From: Maribacter sp. MMG018
GTDB taxonomy: Bacteria > Bacteroidota > Bacteroidia > Flavobacteriales > Flavobacteriaceae
DNA: 64,000 bases
Assembly (NCBI RefSeq): GCF_018100785.1
Contig: NZ_JAGJEC010000005.1
Span: 124,001 to 188,000, forward strand
Direction: 5' to 3'
Positions within the stretch are counted from its first letter, which is position 1; each line of letters opens with the position of its first letter. Below are positions 18,522 to 26,898 of this stretch, piece by piece. The notes beneath the pieces are model-generated. The model worked only from the letters and a program-made list of their open reading frames with translations, was not told where the DNA came from and did not search any database. The position numbers and the translations under genes were made by a program.

Positions 18522-19874
18522 ATGGAGATAAGGGATATACATAAGGTTTACTTCATAGGTATCGGAGGTATCGGTATGTCCGCTTTGGCCCGTTATTTTA
18601 AGTTTATAGGTAAAGAGGTGGCGGGTTACGATAAAACAAGAACACCGTTGACCAATGAGCTTTCGGATGTGGGAATTAAGATTCATTATGAAGATGATCT
18701 GTCCATGGTGCCAAACGGATTTTTGGATAAGAACAATACCTTGGTCGTGTATACTCCCGCCGTTCCGACATCGCATGGCGAATATCAGTATTGTTTACAA
18801 AACGGTTTTGAAATAAAAAAGCGATCCGAAGTTTTGGGCCTCATTACCAAAGATTCTTTTTGTTTTGCCGTTGCGGGTACGCATGGTAAAACCACTACAT
18901 CAAGTATTTTGGCCCATTTGCTGAAAGAGACCGGAACTCCGTTAACTGCCTTTTTAGGTGGTATTTCAGAAGATTTCAATAGTAACTTCTTGTTGGAAGG
19001 AACCGATTTTTCGGTAGTGGAGGCAGATGAGTTCGATAGGTCGTTTTTAAGATTGTCGCCGAACGTGGCCTGTGTTACTTCGATGGATGCAGATCATTTA
19101 GACATTTATGGTGATGCCGAAGAGCTCAGAAAATCCTTTGTGGATTTCACGAACCGCATTAAACCGGGCGGTAAGTTGTTTGTTAGAAATGGGTTGCCTT
19201 TAGAGGGTATTACCTATGGTATAGAAGATGGTTCGGATTATTGTATCCGAAATATAAAAGTAGAACATGGTACCTACATATTCGATTTGGGAACTCCAGA
19301 GAAAGATTTTTGTGGAGTTAAGTTCAACAAACCGGGAAGACATAACTTGTTAAACGGTTTGGTTGCTTTTGCTATGGCGATACAAGCAGGTTCCCCACCG
19401 TATCGCCTAGTTGAAGCCTTGTCGACATTTAAAGGGGTACAACGAAGATTTTCATATAGGATAAAAAACGAACAGCTTGTATTTATAGATGATTACGCCC
19501 ATCATCCAACAGAGATAGATGCCGTATATGAGGCTATAGAGGAGATGCACCCCGATAAAAAGGTGTTGGCGATATTTCAGCCGCATCTTTTTACTAGAAC
19601 AAGGGATTTTGGGGATGATTTTGCCAAGAGCCTATCAAGGTTCGAAAATGTGGTATTGTTAGATATTTATCCTGCAAGGGAAGAACCTATAGATGGTATA
19701 GATTCTGAATGGTTGTTAGGGAAAATGACGAATGTCAATAAAAAAATATTAAAAAAAGAAGAATTAATATCTGAAATAAAATCACAGGAGCCAGAGGTGC
19801 TTGTAGCCATGGGGGCCGGTGATATTGGATTGGAAGTAACAAAACTTAAAAATCAATTGGATTATGCGCATTAA
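18522..19874 (+). CDS. murC: UDP-MurNAc:L-alanine ligase MurC
   Basis: 450 residues. MurC adds the first L-alanine to UDP-MurNAc. The N-terminal GIGGIGMSALA (about 13-23) binds the nucleotide sugar, AGTHGKTTTS lies near 119-128, and DDYAHHPTEI near 325 marks the C-terminal part. It begins 5 bases after murG and overlaps ftsQ by 11 bases. Confidence 0.96.
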   Translation: MEIRDIHKVYFIGIGGIGMSALARYFKFIGKEVAGYDKTRTPLTNELSDVGIKIHYEDDLSMVPNGFLDKNNTLVVYTPAVPTSHGEYQYCLQNGFEIKKRSEVLGLITKDSFCFAVAGTHGKTTTSSILAHLLKETGTPLTAFLGGISEDFNSNFLLEGTDFSVVEADEFDRSFLRLSPNVACVTSMDADHLDIYGDAEELRKSFVDFTNRIKPGGKLFVRNGLPLEGITYGIEDGSDYCIRNIKVEHGTYIFDLGTPEKDFCGVKFNKPGRHNLLNGLVAFAMAIQAGSPPYRLVEALSTFKGVQRRFSYRIKNEQLVFIDDYAHHPTEIDAVYEAIEEMHPDKKVLAIFQPHLFTRTRDFGDDFAKSLSRFENVVLLDIYPAREEPIDGIDSEWLLGKMTNVNKKILKKEELISEIKSQEPEVLVAMGAGDIGLEVTKLKNQLDYAH

Positions 19875-20583
19875 TTTGAGCGCTCTAAAGATGTTTGCGC
19901 TAGTACTGGTTTTACTGGGGCTTTATGCTTTTTCTAACCATAGAAACGGTAAGAAAAATGTGTCGGGAACAAAGGTGGAATTCGTTGGTGATCAGAATTT
20001 GTATATCACTGAGGGAGCGGTTAATAAATTGTTAATACAAAATTACGGACGCCTAGAAAATGTGCCCAAAGAAAAATTAGTTTTGAATACGATAGAAAAA
20101 GCTATTGAAGCCAATGAAATGGTGAAGAGTGCGCAAGTCTATCTTACTGTAGATGGTGAGCTTACGTCTAAAATTGTTCAGCGTAAACCAATCGGACGCA
20201 TTGAAGGGGATTCGAAATTCTATCTGGATGACGAAGGAAAACGCATGCCGTTTTCATCTAATTATTCAGCTAGGGTTCCTATTATCACTGGAAACATAAC
20301 CGGTGAGAGCCTAGAAGATGTGTATGAGATATTGGAATTTATAAATAAGGACGATTTTTTACGAAAAAATATAATTGGTATCCATGTGACGACGGAGAGC
20401 GATTACCAATTAAAATTTAGGCTGAACCAGTTTGTGGTAAAATTAGGGGATATTGATAATCTAGAAGCGAAGTTCAGCAATTTTAAGGCGTTTTATGCTA
20501 AAGCTAATAAGGATAAAACCTTGAAGGATTTTGCCATAGTAAGTTTAGAATTCAATAACCAGGTAGTGTGCACTAAAATATAA
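19864..20583 (+). CDS. ftsQ: Cell division protein FtsQ
   Basis: 239 residues: one N-terminal membrane helix (about 7-23), then a POTRA-like domain (VEFVGDQNLYITEGAVNKLL region) and the FtsQ beta domain in the periplasm. FtsQ connects early and late division proteins. It overlaps the end of murC and ends 5 bases before ftsA, which is the usual dcw order. The sequence family is weakly conserved, so position adds much to the call. Confidence 0.92.
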   Translation: MRINLSALKMFALVLVLLGLYAFSNHRNGKKNVSGTKVEFVGDQNLYITEGAVNKLLIQNYGRLENVPKEKLVLNTIEKAIEANEMVKSAQVYLTVDGELTSKIVQRKPIGRIEGDSKFYLDDEGKRMPFSSNYSARVPIITGNITGESLEDVYEILEFINKDDFLRKNIIGIHVTTESDYQLKFRLNQFVVKLGDIDNLEAKFSNFKAFYAKANKDKTLKDFAIVSLEFNNQVVCTKI

Positions 20584-20588
20584 CAAGA

Positions 20589-21926
20589 ATGGAACAAGCT
20601 AATTATTCAGTCGGTCTAGACATAGGAACAACCAAAATCGTTGCCATAATCGGTAAGAAAAATGAGTATGGAAAGATTGAGATCTTGGGTATTGGTAAAT
20701 CTAAGAGTCTGGGGGTACATAGGGGTGTTGTAAATAACATTACCCAAACCATAAAATCCATTCAGCAGGCCGTAGAGCAGGCAGAGGTGAACTCTGGTCT
20801 AAAGATAGGCTCTGTGGTTGTTGGTATTGCAGGTCAGCATATAAGAAGCTTGCAGCATAGTGACTATATCACCAGAAAAGATTCGGAAGAGGTTATCAAT
20901 GAAGATGACCTTGATCTGCTATGCAATCAGGTGTATAAATTGATTATGCTGCCAGGAGAGGAAATTATTCATGTATTGCCGCAAGAGTATAAGGTAGATG
21001 GCCAAGCTGAGATAAAACAGCCCATTGGTATGTACGGAGGTCGTCTGGAAGCGAATTTTCATGTAGTGGTGGGGCAGGTTACATCTATTAAGAATGTTGG
21101 AAGATGTATAAAAAGTGCTGGTTTGGATCTTGGTAATATCACATTGGAACCATTGGCTTCTTCAGATGCCGTATTGAGCAGTGAGGAAAAAGAGGCAGGT
21201 GTGGCACTTATAGATATAGGAGGTGGTACTACCGATCTTGCCATTTTTAAAGATGGTATCATTAGGCATACCGCAGTAATTCCTTTTGGGGGCGGAGTTA
21301 TCACCGAAGACATAAAAGAAGGTTGCTCTATAATAGAGAAGCAGGCAGAAACCCTAAAAATTAGATTTGGATCTGCTTGGCCAGGAGAGAACAAAGACAA
21401 TGAAATTGTTTCCATTCCAGGTTTAAGAGGTAGGGAGCCCAAAGAAATTACCCTGAAAAACCTTTCAAAGATCATACATGCAAGGGTAGTGGAAATTATT
21501 GAGCAAGTGTATGTGGAAATTAAGAATTATGGCCACGATGAGCAGAAAAAGAAACTTATCGCAGGTATCGTATTAACCGGTGGGGGCAGCCAATTAAAAC
21601 ACCTTAAACAATTGGTGGAATATATTACGGGTATGGATACCCGAATAGGGTACCCTAACGAACATTTGGCAGGTGATTCGGAAGAAGAAGTGGCAAGTCC
21701 GTTGTACGCAACGGCAGTAGGACTTTTAATGAACGCCGTCAATAATCAAGAAAAGAAAAGTAATAAAAATATAGTAGAAGAGGAGAGTGCCGCTACGGAA
21801 GCTGAACCGGTGTTGGCGGATCATGAAGAAAAAAGTGCTCCGAAGGGAGAAGAGAAAAAACCAAGGCCAACAATATTTGATAAGTGGTCCGAGAAATTAA
21901 GGGTTTTTTTAGAAAACGCAGAGTAA
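20589..21926 (+). CDS. ftsA: Cell division protein FtsA
   Basis: 445 residues, an actin-like ATPase that anchors FtsZ to the membrane. The first phosphate loop (GLDIGTTKI, about 9-17), the second (DIGGGTTDLAIF, near 208) and the adenosine motif (TGGGSQL near 330) are visible. A variable acidic linker of roughly 45 residues leads to a C-terminal amphipathic helix (FDKWSEKLRVFLENAE), the expected membrane anchor. It lies 42 bases before ftsZ. Confidence 0.96.
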   Translation: MEQANYSVGLDIGTTKIVAIIGKKNEYGKIEILGIGKSKSLGVHRGVVNNITQTIKSIQQAVEQAEVNSGLKIGSVVVGIAGQHIRSLQHSDYITRKDSEEVINEDDLDLLCNQVYKLIMLPGEEIIHVLPQEYKVDGQAEIKQPIGMYGGRLEANFHVVVGQVTSIKNVGRCIKSAGLDLGNITLEPLASSDAVLSSEEKEAGVALIDIGGGTTDLAIFKDGIIRHTAVIPFGGGVITEDIKEGCSIIEKQAETLKIRFGSAWPGENKDNEIVSIPGLRGREPKEITLKNLSKIIHARVVEIIEQVYVEIKNYGHDEQKKKLIAGIVLTGGGSQLKHLKQLVEYITGMDTRIGYPNEHLAGDSEEEVASPLYATAVGLLMNAVNNQEKKSNKNIVEEESAATEAEPVLADHEEKSAPKGEEKKPRPTIFDKWSEKLRVFLENAE

Positions 21927-21968
21927 ATCACAAAGAACAAGCATATAATAACCAGTAATTAAAATAAT

Positions 21969-23876
21969 ATGAGTAAGAACAACGAATTTGATAGTATCTC
22001 TTTTGATCTTCCAAAAAATCAAAGCAACGTTATTAAAGTCATCGGAGTAGGAGGTGGTGGTAGTAATGCCATTAACCACATGTTCCAGGCGGGTATTAAT
22101 GGAGTGGATTTTGTTATCTGTAATACAGATGCCCAGGCGTTGGACAATAGTCCTGTACCTAACAAAATTCAATTAGGTGTTTCTTTAACTGAAGGATTGG
22201 GAGCTGGTGCCAACCCTGAAGTAGGTGAACAAGCTGCGATGGAGAGCATGGAAGACATCAAAAGCATGTTGGACAGTACTACAAAGATGATATTTATTAC
22301 TGCAGGAATGGGTGGGGGAACAGGTACTGGTGCTGCTCCCGTAATAGCCAAGTTTGCAAAAGAGATGGATGTTCTTACCGTCGGTATTGTTACGATGCCT
22401 TTTCAATTTGAAGGAAAAATGCGTTGCGATCAAGCGCAAAAAGGAATTGAAAAGCTACGTAAGAATGTTGATTCTTTGATTGTTATAAATAACAATAAAC
22501 TTAGGGAGGTATACGGAAACCTAGGTTTTAAAGCTGGTTTTTCAAAGGCCGATGAAGTATTGGCGACAGCGGCAAGAGGTATAGCAGAGGTAATAACACA
22601 TCACTATACCCAGAATATTGACTTGCGAGATGCGAAAACCGTTCTTTCCAACAGTGGAACCGCAATTATGGGATCTGCCGTGGCTTCTGGTTCTGCAAGG
22701 GCCAATGAAGCTATTATGAAGGCTTTAGATTCTCCATTGTTGAACGATAATAAGATAAAAGGAGCCAAGAACGTATTGTTATTGATCGTTTCTGGAGCTC
22801 AAGAGATTACCATAGATGAAATTGGAGAGATCAACGACCACATTCAGATAGAGGCCGGTTACGGTGCCAATATTATCATGGGTGTCGGTGAAGACGAATC
22901 TTTAGGGGAAGCTATCGCAGTAACGGTAATTGCTACGGGGTTTAATGTTGAGCAACAAGATGACATTGTAAATACCGAGACAAAAAAAATTATACACACT
23001 CTTGAAGATGGTCAAAAGGCGGAGAAAGAGTTGTTGTCCAATAAGAAAACGGTACATAATCTAGAAATAGAAGAGGAAGAGGAGAAAGAAGAGCCTGTTA
23101 CCAAGTATCAGTTTTTAGAAGAAAATGATTTTGATTTAATACCTACGACAAACTATATAAGAAACTTTAATGTTTTTTATGATGAAGTGGTGGCGAAGGA
23201 TGTTTCTGAAGATGAATTTGTGATTTTAGAGTCTTCGGCCGAAATTAAGAACATGAACGTGGTAGAGCCAGAGGAAGTTAAGGTAAAGCAAGAAGAGGAT
23301 CAGTTTGCCATGAGCTTTGAACTGCCTTTGGAAGAGGAGGAAAAAGAAAATGTAATAACCTTTAATTTAGATGAAGAGGTTAAAGAATTAGAAGTAAAGG
23401 ACAGTGTAGAGATCATTCCGGTTTTAGAGTACAACAAGAAGGGAGAAACACGTTACAGCTTGGACGATTATATGGAGTTGGAGAACAAATTGACAGGTGC
23501 GAAGTCCAAGGCCGAGGAGTATGATCCTAAAATAGTGGAAGACGAATTGGTTTTTGAGAAAAAGACTATTCCTGCTGATAAACCTGTTCAGAAAGAGGAT
23601 ACTCCCGTTGATCCCATGGAAACTCCGATAGAAGAGTTGTTAAGGGAAAGAGCCGATGAACGCAGAAGAAAATTGAAAGATTTCAACTATAAGTTTAAAA
23701 ATAGTTTGAGCAATATAGATGAAATTGAAAAAGAACCTGCTTACAGAAGACAGGGAGTGGATTTGAATGATTATCAGAGAGAATCAAAAATCTCAAGGAC
23801 AAGTTTGAGTGATGATAGTAACGATGAGATCCAACTACGCTCAAACAATTCTTTTCTACATGACAATGTAGATTAA
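21969..23876 (+). CDS. ftsZ: Cell division protein FtsZ with a long acidic tail
   Basis: 635 residues against about 380-400 in most bacteria. The GTPase core (about 15-330) carries GVGGGGSNAINHM and the tubulin signature GGGTGTGAAP near 115-124. The extra length is a C-terminal linker of some 300 residues, rich in Glu, Asp and Lys, followed by a basic patch (ERRRKLKDFNYKF) and a final NNSFLHDNVD. The usual C-terminal peptide that binds FtsA and ZipA is not obvious, and the final motif may take its role. This is the last gene of the cluster before a strong terminator. Confidence 0.96.
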   Translation: MSKNNEFDSISFDLPKNQSNVIKVIGVGGGGSNAINHMFQAGINGVDFVICNTDAQALDNSPVPNKIQLGVSLTEGLGAGANPEVGEQAAMESMEDIKSMLDSTTKMIFITAGMGGGTGTGAAPVIAKFAKEMDVLTVGIVTMPFQFEGKMRCDQAQKGIEKLRKNVDSLIVINNNKLREVYGNLGFKAGFSKADEVLATAARGIAEVITHHYTQNIDLRDAKTVLSNSGTAIMGSAVASGSARANEAIMKALDSPLLNDNKIKGAKNVLLLIVSGAQEITIDEIGEINDHIQIEAGYGANIIMGVGEDESLGEAIAVTVIATGFNVEQQDDIVNTETKKIIHTLEDGQKAEKELLSNKKTVHNLEIEEEEEKEEPVTKYQFLEENDFDLIPTTNYIRNFNVFYDEVVAKDVSEDEFVILESSAEIKNMNVVEPEEVKVKQEEDQFAMSFELPLEEEEKENVITFNLDEEVKELEVKDSVEIIPVLEYNKKGETRYSLDDYMELENKLTGAKSKAEEYDPKIVEDELVFEKKTIPADKPVQKEDTPVDPMETPIEELLRERADERRRKLKDFNYKFKNSLSNIDEIEKEPAYRRQGVDLNDYQRESKISRTSLSDDSNDEIQLRSNNSFLHDNVD

Positions 23877-23897
23877 AACAAATTTTTATGATAGTTT

Positions 23898-23936
23898 TAA
23901 ACCCGAAAACAAATTATGTTTTCGGGTTTATTTTTT
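23898..23936 (+). terminator. Terminator of the dcw cluster
   Basis: A perfect 13-base-pair stem (23898-23910 with 23918-23930) with a 7-base loop is followed by six T. It lies 22 bases after the ftsZ stop. Confidence 0.9.
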
Positions 23937-23943
23937 ATCTTCG
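23936..23943 (+). promoter_or_regulatory. Likely -7 element for yqeY and the tRNA
   Basis: TATCTTCG differs from TAnnTTTG at one base and starts right at the end of the dcw terminator, 20 bases before the yqeY start, so the transcript would have a very short leader. Confidence 0.45.
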
Positions 23944-23963
23944 CAATCCAAATTTAAATGGCC

Positions 23964-24413
23964 ATGAGTTTACAGACAAAGGTAATGGAGCAAATGAAAG
24001 TAGCTATGAAGGCGAAAGATACCGTAGCTTTGGAATCTTTACGAGCTATCAAGTCGGCACTTTTATTGGCGAGTACTAGTGGAGCCGGTTCAGAGATCAG
24101 TGAAGAAGAAGAAATTAAGCTGGTACAGAAATTGGTAAAACAACGAAAAGATAGTGCGGCCATATTCATAGAACAAGGGAGACAAGATTTGGCGGATCCC
24201 GAGTTGGCACAGGTTGCCGTGATAGAGCAATTTTTACCTGAGCAGTTAACAGAAGAGGAAGTAGAGAAAGTAGTGGTGCAGACTATTGACAATATAGGTG
24301 CTTCCGGTATGAAAGATATGGGCAAGGTTATGGGGATCGTCTCAAAAGAATTGGCCGGACAGGCAGATGGAAAGATGATTTCCTCGATAGTAAAACAAAA
24401 ATTGAATTCATAA
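23964..24413 (+). CDS. GatB/YqeY domain protein
   Basis: 149 residues from ATG 23964 (an ATG at 23958 would add two). The all-helical fold matches the YqeY family, related to the tail domain of GatB in the amidotransferase that forms Gln-tRNA. LRAIKSAL near the N-terminus, EQFLPEQLTEEE in the middle and DMGKVMGIVSKELAGQADG near the C-terminus are family landmarks. Free-standing YqeY proteins are thought to bind tRNA, but the role is not firmly known. A tRNA gene follows after 8 bases. Confidence 0.9.
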   Translation: MSLQTKVMEQMKVAMKAKDTVALESLRAIKSALLLASTSGAGSEISEEEEIKLVQKLVKQRKDSAAIFIEQGRQDLADPELAQVAVIEQFLPEQLTEEEVEKVVVQTIDNIGASGMKDMGKVMGIVSKELAGQADGKMISSIVKQKLNS

Positions 24414-24421
24414 TATATTTT

Positions 24422-24495
24422 GGCTCCGTGGCGCAACTGAATAGCGCATCAGATTTCGGCTCTGAGGGTTGGGGGTTTGAATCCCTCCGGGGTCA
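24422..24495 (+). tRNA. tRNA-Arg (anticodon TCG)
   Basis: A 74-base cloverleaf: acceptor 24422-24428 with 24488-24494 (two G-U pairs), D stem GCGC/GCGC, anticodon stem TCAGA/TCTGA with the loop TTTCGGC at 24454-24460, T stem 24471-24475 with 24483-24487. The anticodon at 24456-24458 is TCG, reading the Arg codon CGA. The discriminator base is A24495 and CCA is not encoded. Position 19 is A and position 56 is T, replacing the usual G-C tertiary pair with A-U. A terminator follows 8 bases later. Confidence 0.9.
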
Positions 24496-24502
24496 CTAAG
24501 TA

Positions 24503-24534
24503 AACAAAACCACGCTTTTAAGCGTGGTTTTGTT
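24503..24534. terminator. Terminator after the tRNA gene
   Basis: A 15-base inverted repeat (AACAAAACCACGCTT, 24503-24517, with its complement at 24520-24534), with T and A runs. It can serve yqeY-tRNA on the plus strand and the zinc-ribbon gene on the minus strand. Confidence 0.85.
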
Positions 24535-24569
24535 GTTTATAGGTGTTCAGTATAGCTGCTGCCTACTAA

Positions 24570-25175
24570 TTAAGGTCTGTTTATGTTAAAGATTGTTCCA
24601 GAATTTTTCATGCTTTTTATTTCTTCTTTGCTAAATGCGTACACCTCTTTTCGGTAGTTTTTGTGTTTATCTATATTGTAAAGGCGAGAGGCTTTTGGTA
24701 TCTCATAAAAATTAAGTGACATATACAGGCTATCTGGAGATATATGTTTTAACATCATAGTAGAATAATTTCCGGATTCTGATCGGTATTCATAAATATC
24801 TCCAACAGAAGGGTCGTCTAAATAGCTTACGATGTTCTTTTCGGATCTACTGCTTGTATACCCTGTAATACCTATTAAGAAAACTAAAATGATCGTACCG
24901 GTAAATTGCCATAATGGGTCATTAACCTGTTGTTTGGTGTTCTCAAATTTGGTTTTAAGCCCACGGGACATTTGTTTTGGAGCCAACCTTTGTTTGCAAT
25001 GACTACAATAAGAACACCCGGTTTTGGCCAGTGGAAATACAGGTATCCAAAAAATGTGAACGTGCCTGCGATAATAAGAAAAGAAGATAGAGTCTTCTTG
25101 GTTGCAATGCTCGCAAACTTCGTTGCTGGCTTGTATGGTTTCTAAATTTGCTGATCCCGTGCCAAAAATAATCAT
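24570..25175 (-). CDS. Zinc-ribbon protein with one membrane segment
   Basis: 201 residues. The first 75 residues form a zinc ribbon with CEHC (near 21-24) and CSHC (near 58-61), separated by a segment with HIFWIPVFPLAKTG, as in the 80-residue paralogue at 1461-1703. One membrane helix (about 95-112) follows, then a C-terminal domain of about 85 residues with an alternating pattern, probably outside the cytoplasm if the ribbon is inside. Function is not known. The gene is followed on its strand by the terminator at 24503. Confidence 0.72.
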   Translation of the reverse strand: MIIFGTGSANLETIQASNEVCEHCNQEDSIFFSYYRRHVHIFWIPVFPLAKTGCSYCSHCKQRLAPKQMSRGLKTKFENTKQQVNDPLWQFTGTIILVFLIGITGYTSSRSEKNIVSYLDDPSVGDIYEYRSESGNYSTMMLKHISPDSLYMSLNFYEIPKASRLYNIDKHKNYRKEVYAFSKEEIKSMKNSGTIFNINRP

Positions 25176-25214
25176 GGTTAAAACTATTAAGGTTGATTTT
25201 CTTTTTGAGTTGCT

Positions 25215-25601
25215 TTATTGTCTACTGGCAATAAATGTGGTGTTATCGGCGAAATAGTTTTTTACGACATCTCTTATGTGGGCTTCTTGCAAGGTAGAAT
25301 TGGCAATTCTGTATTCTGGCTCGATTAAATTTTTGGCAGGAAAACTTTCACAATGAATTTCGTTTCCTTCTTGGTCCGTTACCTTAAAAATGGCAGTTCC
25401 CCTTAAAATTGATTTTCCTGTAATTGTAAGTGATATATTGTCCTTTTTTTGGGGTCTTGAAAATGGTTTTTTTGTTGCATTCTCTAATAATATATTGTTC
25501 TTTAATGTAGACACGTGTAAATCGGTTTTGTAAGATGTTGTGTCGGTGTTGCAAGAAATACAAGTTGTAAAGATGGCTGCAATTATAATTTTTAGTTTCA
25601 T
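25215..25601 (-). CDS. Small predicted lipoprotein
   Basis: 128 residues from ATG 25601: a basic start, a short hydrophobic stretch and a lipobox-like TCISC, so the mature protein is probably attached through the Cys near residue 17. The rest has no known motif; the C-terminal half is predicted as mixed beta and helix (ILRGTAIFKVTDQEGNEIHC). An in-frame upstream start at 25646 would place 15 polar residues before the signal peptide and is unlikely. It lies 39 bases upstream of the zinc-ribbon membrane gene on the same strand, so they may be co-transcribed. I do not recognise the family. Confidence 0.6.
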   Translation of the reverse strand: MKLKIIIAAIFTTCISCNTDTTSYKTDLHVSTLKNNILLENATKKPFSRPQKKDNISLTITGKSILRGTAIFKVTDQEGNEIHCESFPAKNLIEPEYRIANSTLQEAHIRDVVKNYFADNTTFIASRQ

Positions 25602-25920
25602 GGTAATTAGTTGTTTTTGTTCTCTACAAAGGTCTTGCAATAGCACAAGGTTGTGTACCCCGTGAATTGTGATTTTGGTCTCCCTGTTTTCAGGGATACG
25701 ATGTTTTTTAACGTATGTGCGAACTAGTATAAATAGCCGAGATGGCCACCTAGTTTTGTCTGTGAGTGGTAAACGTCATTGCTCAGTTGGCGATAAGGGG
25801 CTGTGTACAAAGAAGGCGCAAAGATATTGTTGCACGGTAATAGGTGATATCCTTAATACTGGGGTAAATGTTCTGACCGTGTTTTTAATTGCCCGGGGTA
25901 GAAAGAGGAACGTACAGTGA
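25602..25920. other. Intergenic region without a recognisable gene
   Basis: About 320 bases between the lipoprotein start and the ypdA stop. It holds a small perfect hairpin (TCCCTG-TTTT-CAGGGA, 25681-25696) followed by a T-rich stretch, and a weak inverted repeat ATACG/CGTAT (25696-25716). Short open frames here have no start, composition or family support. It should contain the lipoprotein promoter, which I cannot place. Confidence 0.5.
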
Positions 25921-26898
25921 TTATTTTTTTTCTTCGTTCCTGAGAATATTCGCAACGATCATTTTGGCGTGTATTCTTGAGTTCTCTATAAACCATTTAT
26001 GGGTTTCCATTCCTCCGCAGATAACCCCCGCCAAATACAGGTTTTTGATATTTGTTTCCATCGTTTCCTGATCATACTCGGGTAATCTTTTGGCGTCATC
26101 GGATATATTGATACCCAGCTTTTCCAAAAAATTGAAATTTGGCTTATATCCTGTTAAGGCCAGAACAAAATCATTGGGAATACTGATTGTTTTTCCTTCT
26201 GTTTCTATATCGATGGATTCGGGGTAAATTGCCTTTACGGTACTGTTAAAGTATGCTTTTATACTGCCCTCTTCAATTCTATTGATGATATCTGGTCTTA
26301 CCCAATATTTAACACGTTGTCCTATTTCTGGGCCACGAACTACCAAAGTGACTTCGGCTCCTTTTCTCCAGCATTCCAAAGCGGCATCTATGGCACTGTT
26401 GCTGGCACCGACCACCACTACCTTTTGTCCGGCGTAATAATGAGGGTTGTTATAATAATGGGACACTTTCTCTAGGTCTTCTCCTGGAACATCCAGTGTG
26501 TTCGGAATATCATAAAAACCGGTAGCCACAATAACGTTCGTGCCGGTGTATTCATTTTTGCTGGTGATTACCGTAAAAGAATCAGGATGTTTTTGCACGT
26601 TGGTTACTTTCTCGAACAAATGTATGTTTAGTTTGTTCGAGGTAACTATTCTTCGGTAGTATTCCAAGGCTTCATCCCGTTTGGGTTTTGCTTCCTTGCT
26701 TATAAATGGAATTTCGTCTATCTCCAATCGTTCTGAAGACGAAAAGAACTGCATGTTGGCAGGGTAATTAAAAAGGGAGTTTACAATAGGTCCTTTTTCC
26801 AAGATTATATAAGAAAGACCTTTTTTTTGAGCTTCAAGGCCACAGGCAATGCCTATTGGCCCCCCTCCAATAATGACTACATCATATTTCTCCATCAT
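25921..26898 (-). CDS. ypdA: YpdA-type bacillithiol disulfide reductase
   Basis: 325 residues, a flavoprotein of the thioredoxin-reductase-like class. The FAD loop GGGPIGIACGLEA is at about 12-24, the NADPH loop GASNSAIDAALE near 173, and the C-terminal FAD contact in NLYLAGVICGG near 290. The CxxC redox pair of thioredoxin reductase is absent, as in YpdA, which is proposed to reduce oxidised bacillithiol with NADPH. It overlaps rpe by 4 bases (rpe lies upstream), so the two are co-transcribed. Substrate assignment rests on family resemblance. Confidence 0.85.
   Translation of the reverse strand: MMEKYDVVIIGGGPIGIACGLEAQKKGLSYIILEKGPIVNSLFNYPANMQFFSSSERLEIDEIPFISKEAKPKRDEALEYYRRIVTSNKLNIHLFEKVTNVQKHPDSFTVITSKNEYTGTNVIVATGFYDIPNTLDVPGEDLEKVSHYYNNPHYYAGQKVVVVGASNSAIDAALECWRKGAEVTLVVRGPEIGQRVKYWVRPDIINRIEEGSIKAYFNSTVKAIYPESIDIETEGKTISIPNDFVLALTGYKPNFNFLEKLGINISDDAKRLPEYDQETMETNIKNLYLAGVICGGMETHKWFIENSRIHAKMIVANILRNEEKK

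Noticed and set aside
23888..24079. A 63-codon plus-strand frame between ftsZ and yqeY
   Set aside because: It runs through the dcw terminator and overlaps yqeY in another frame.
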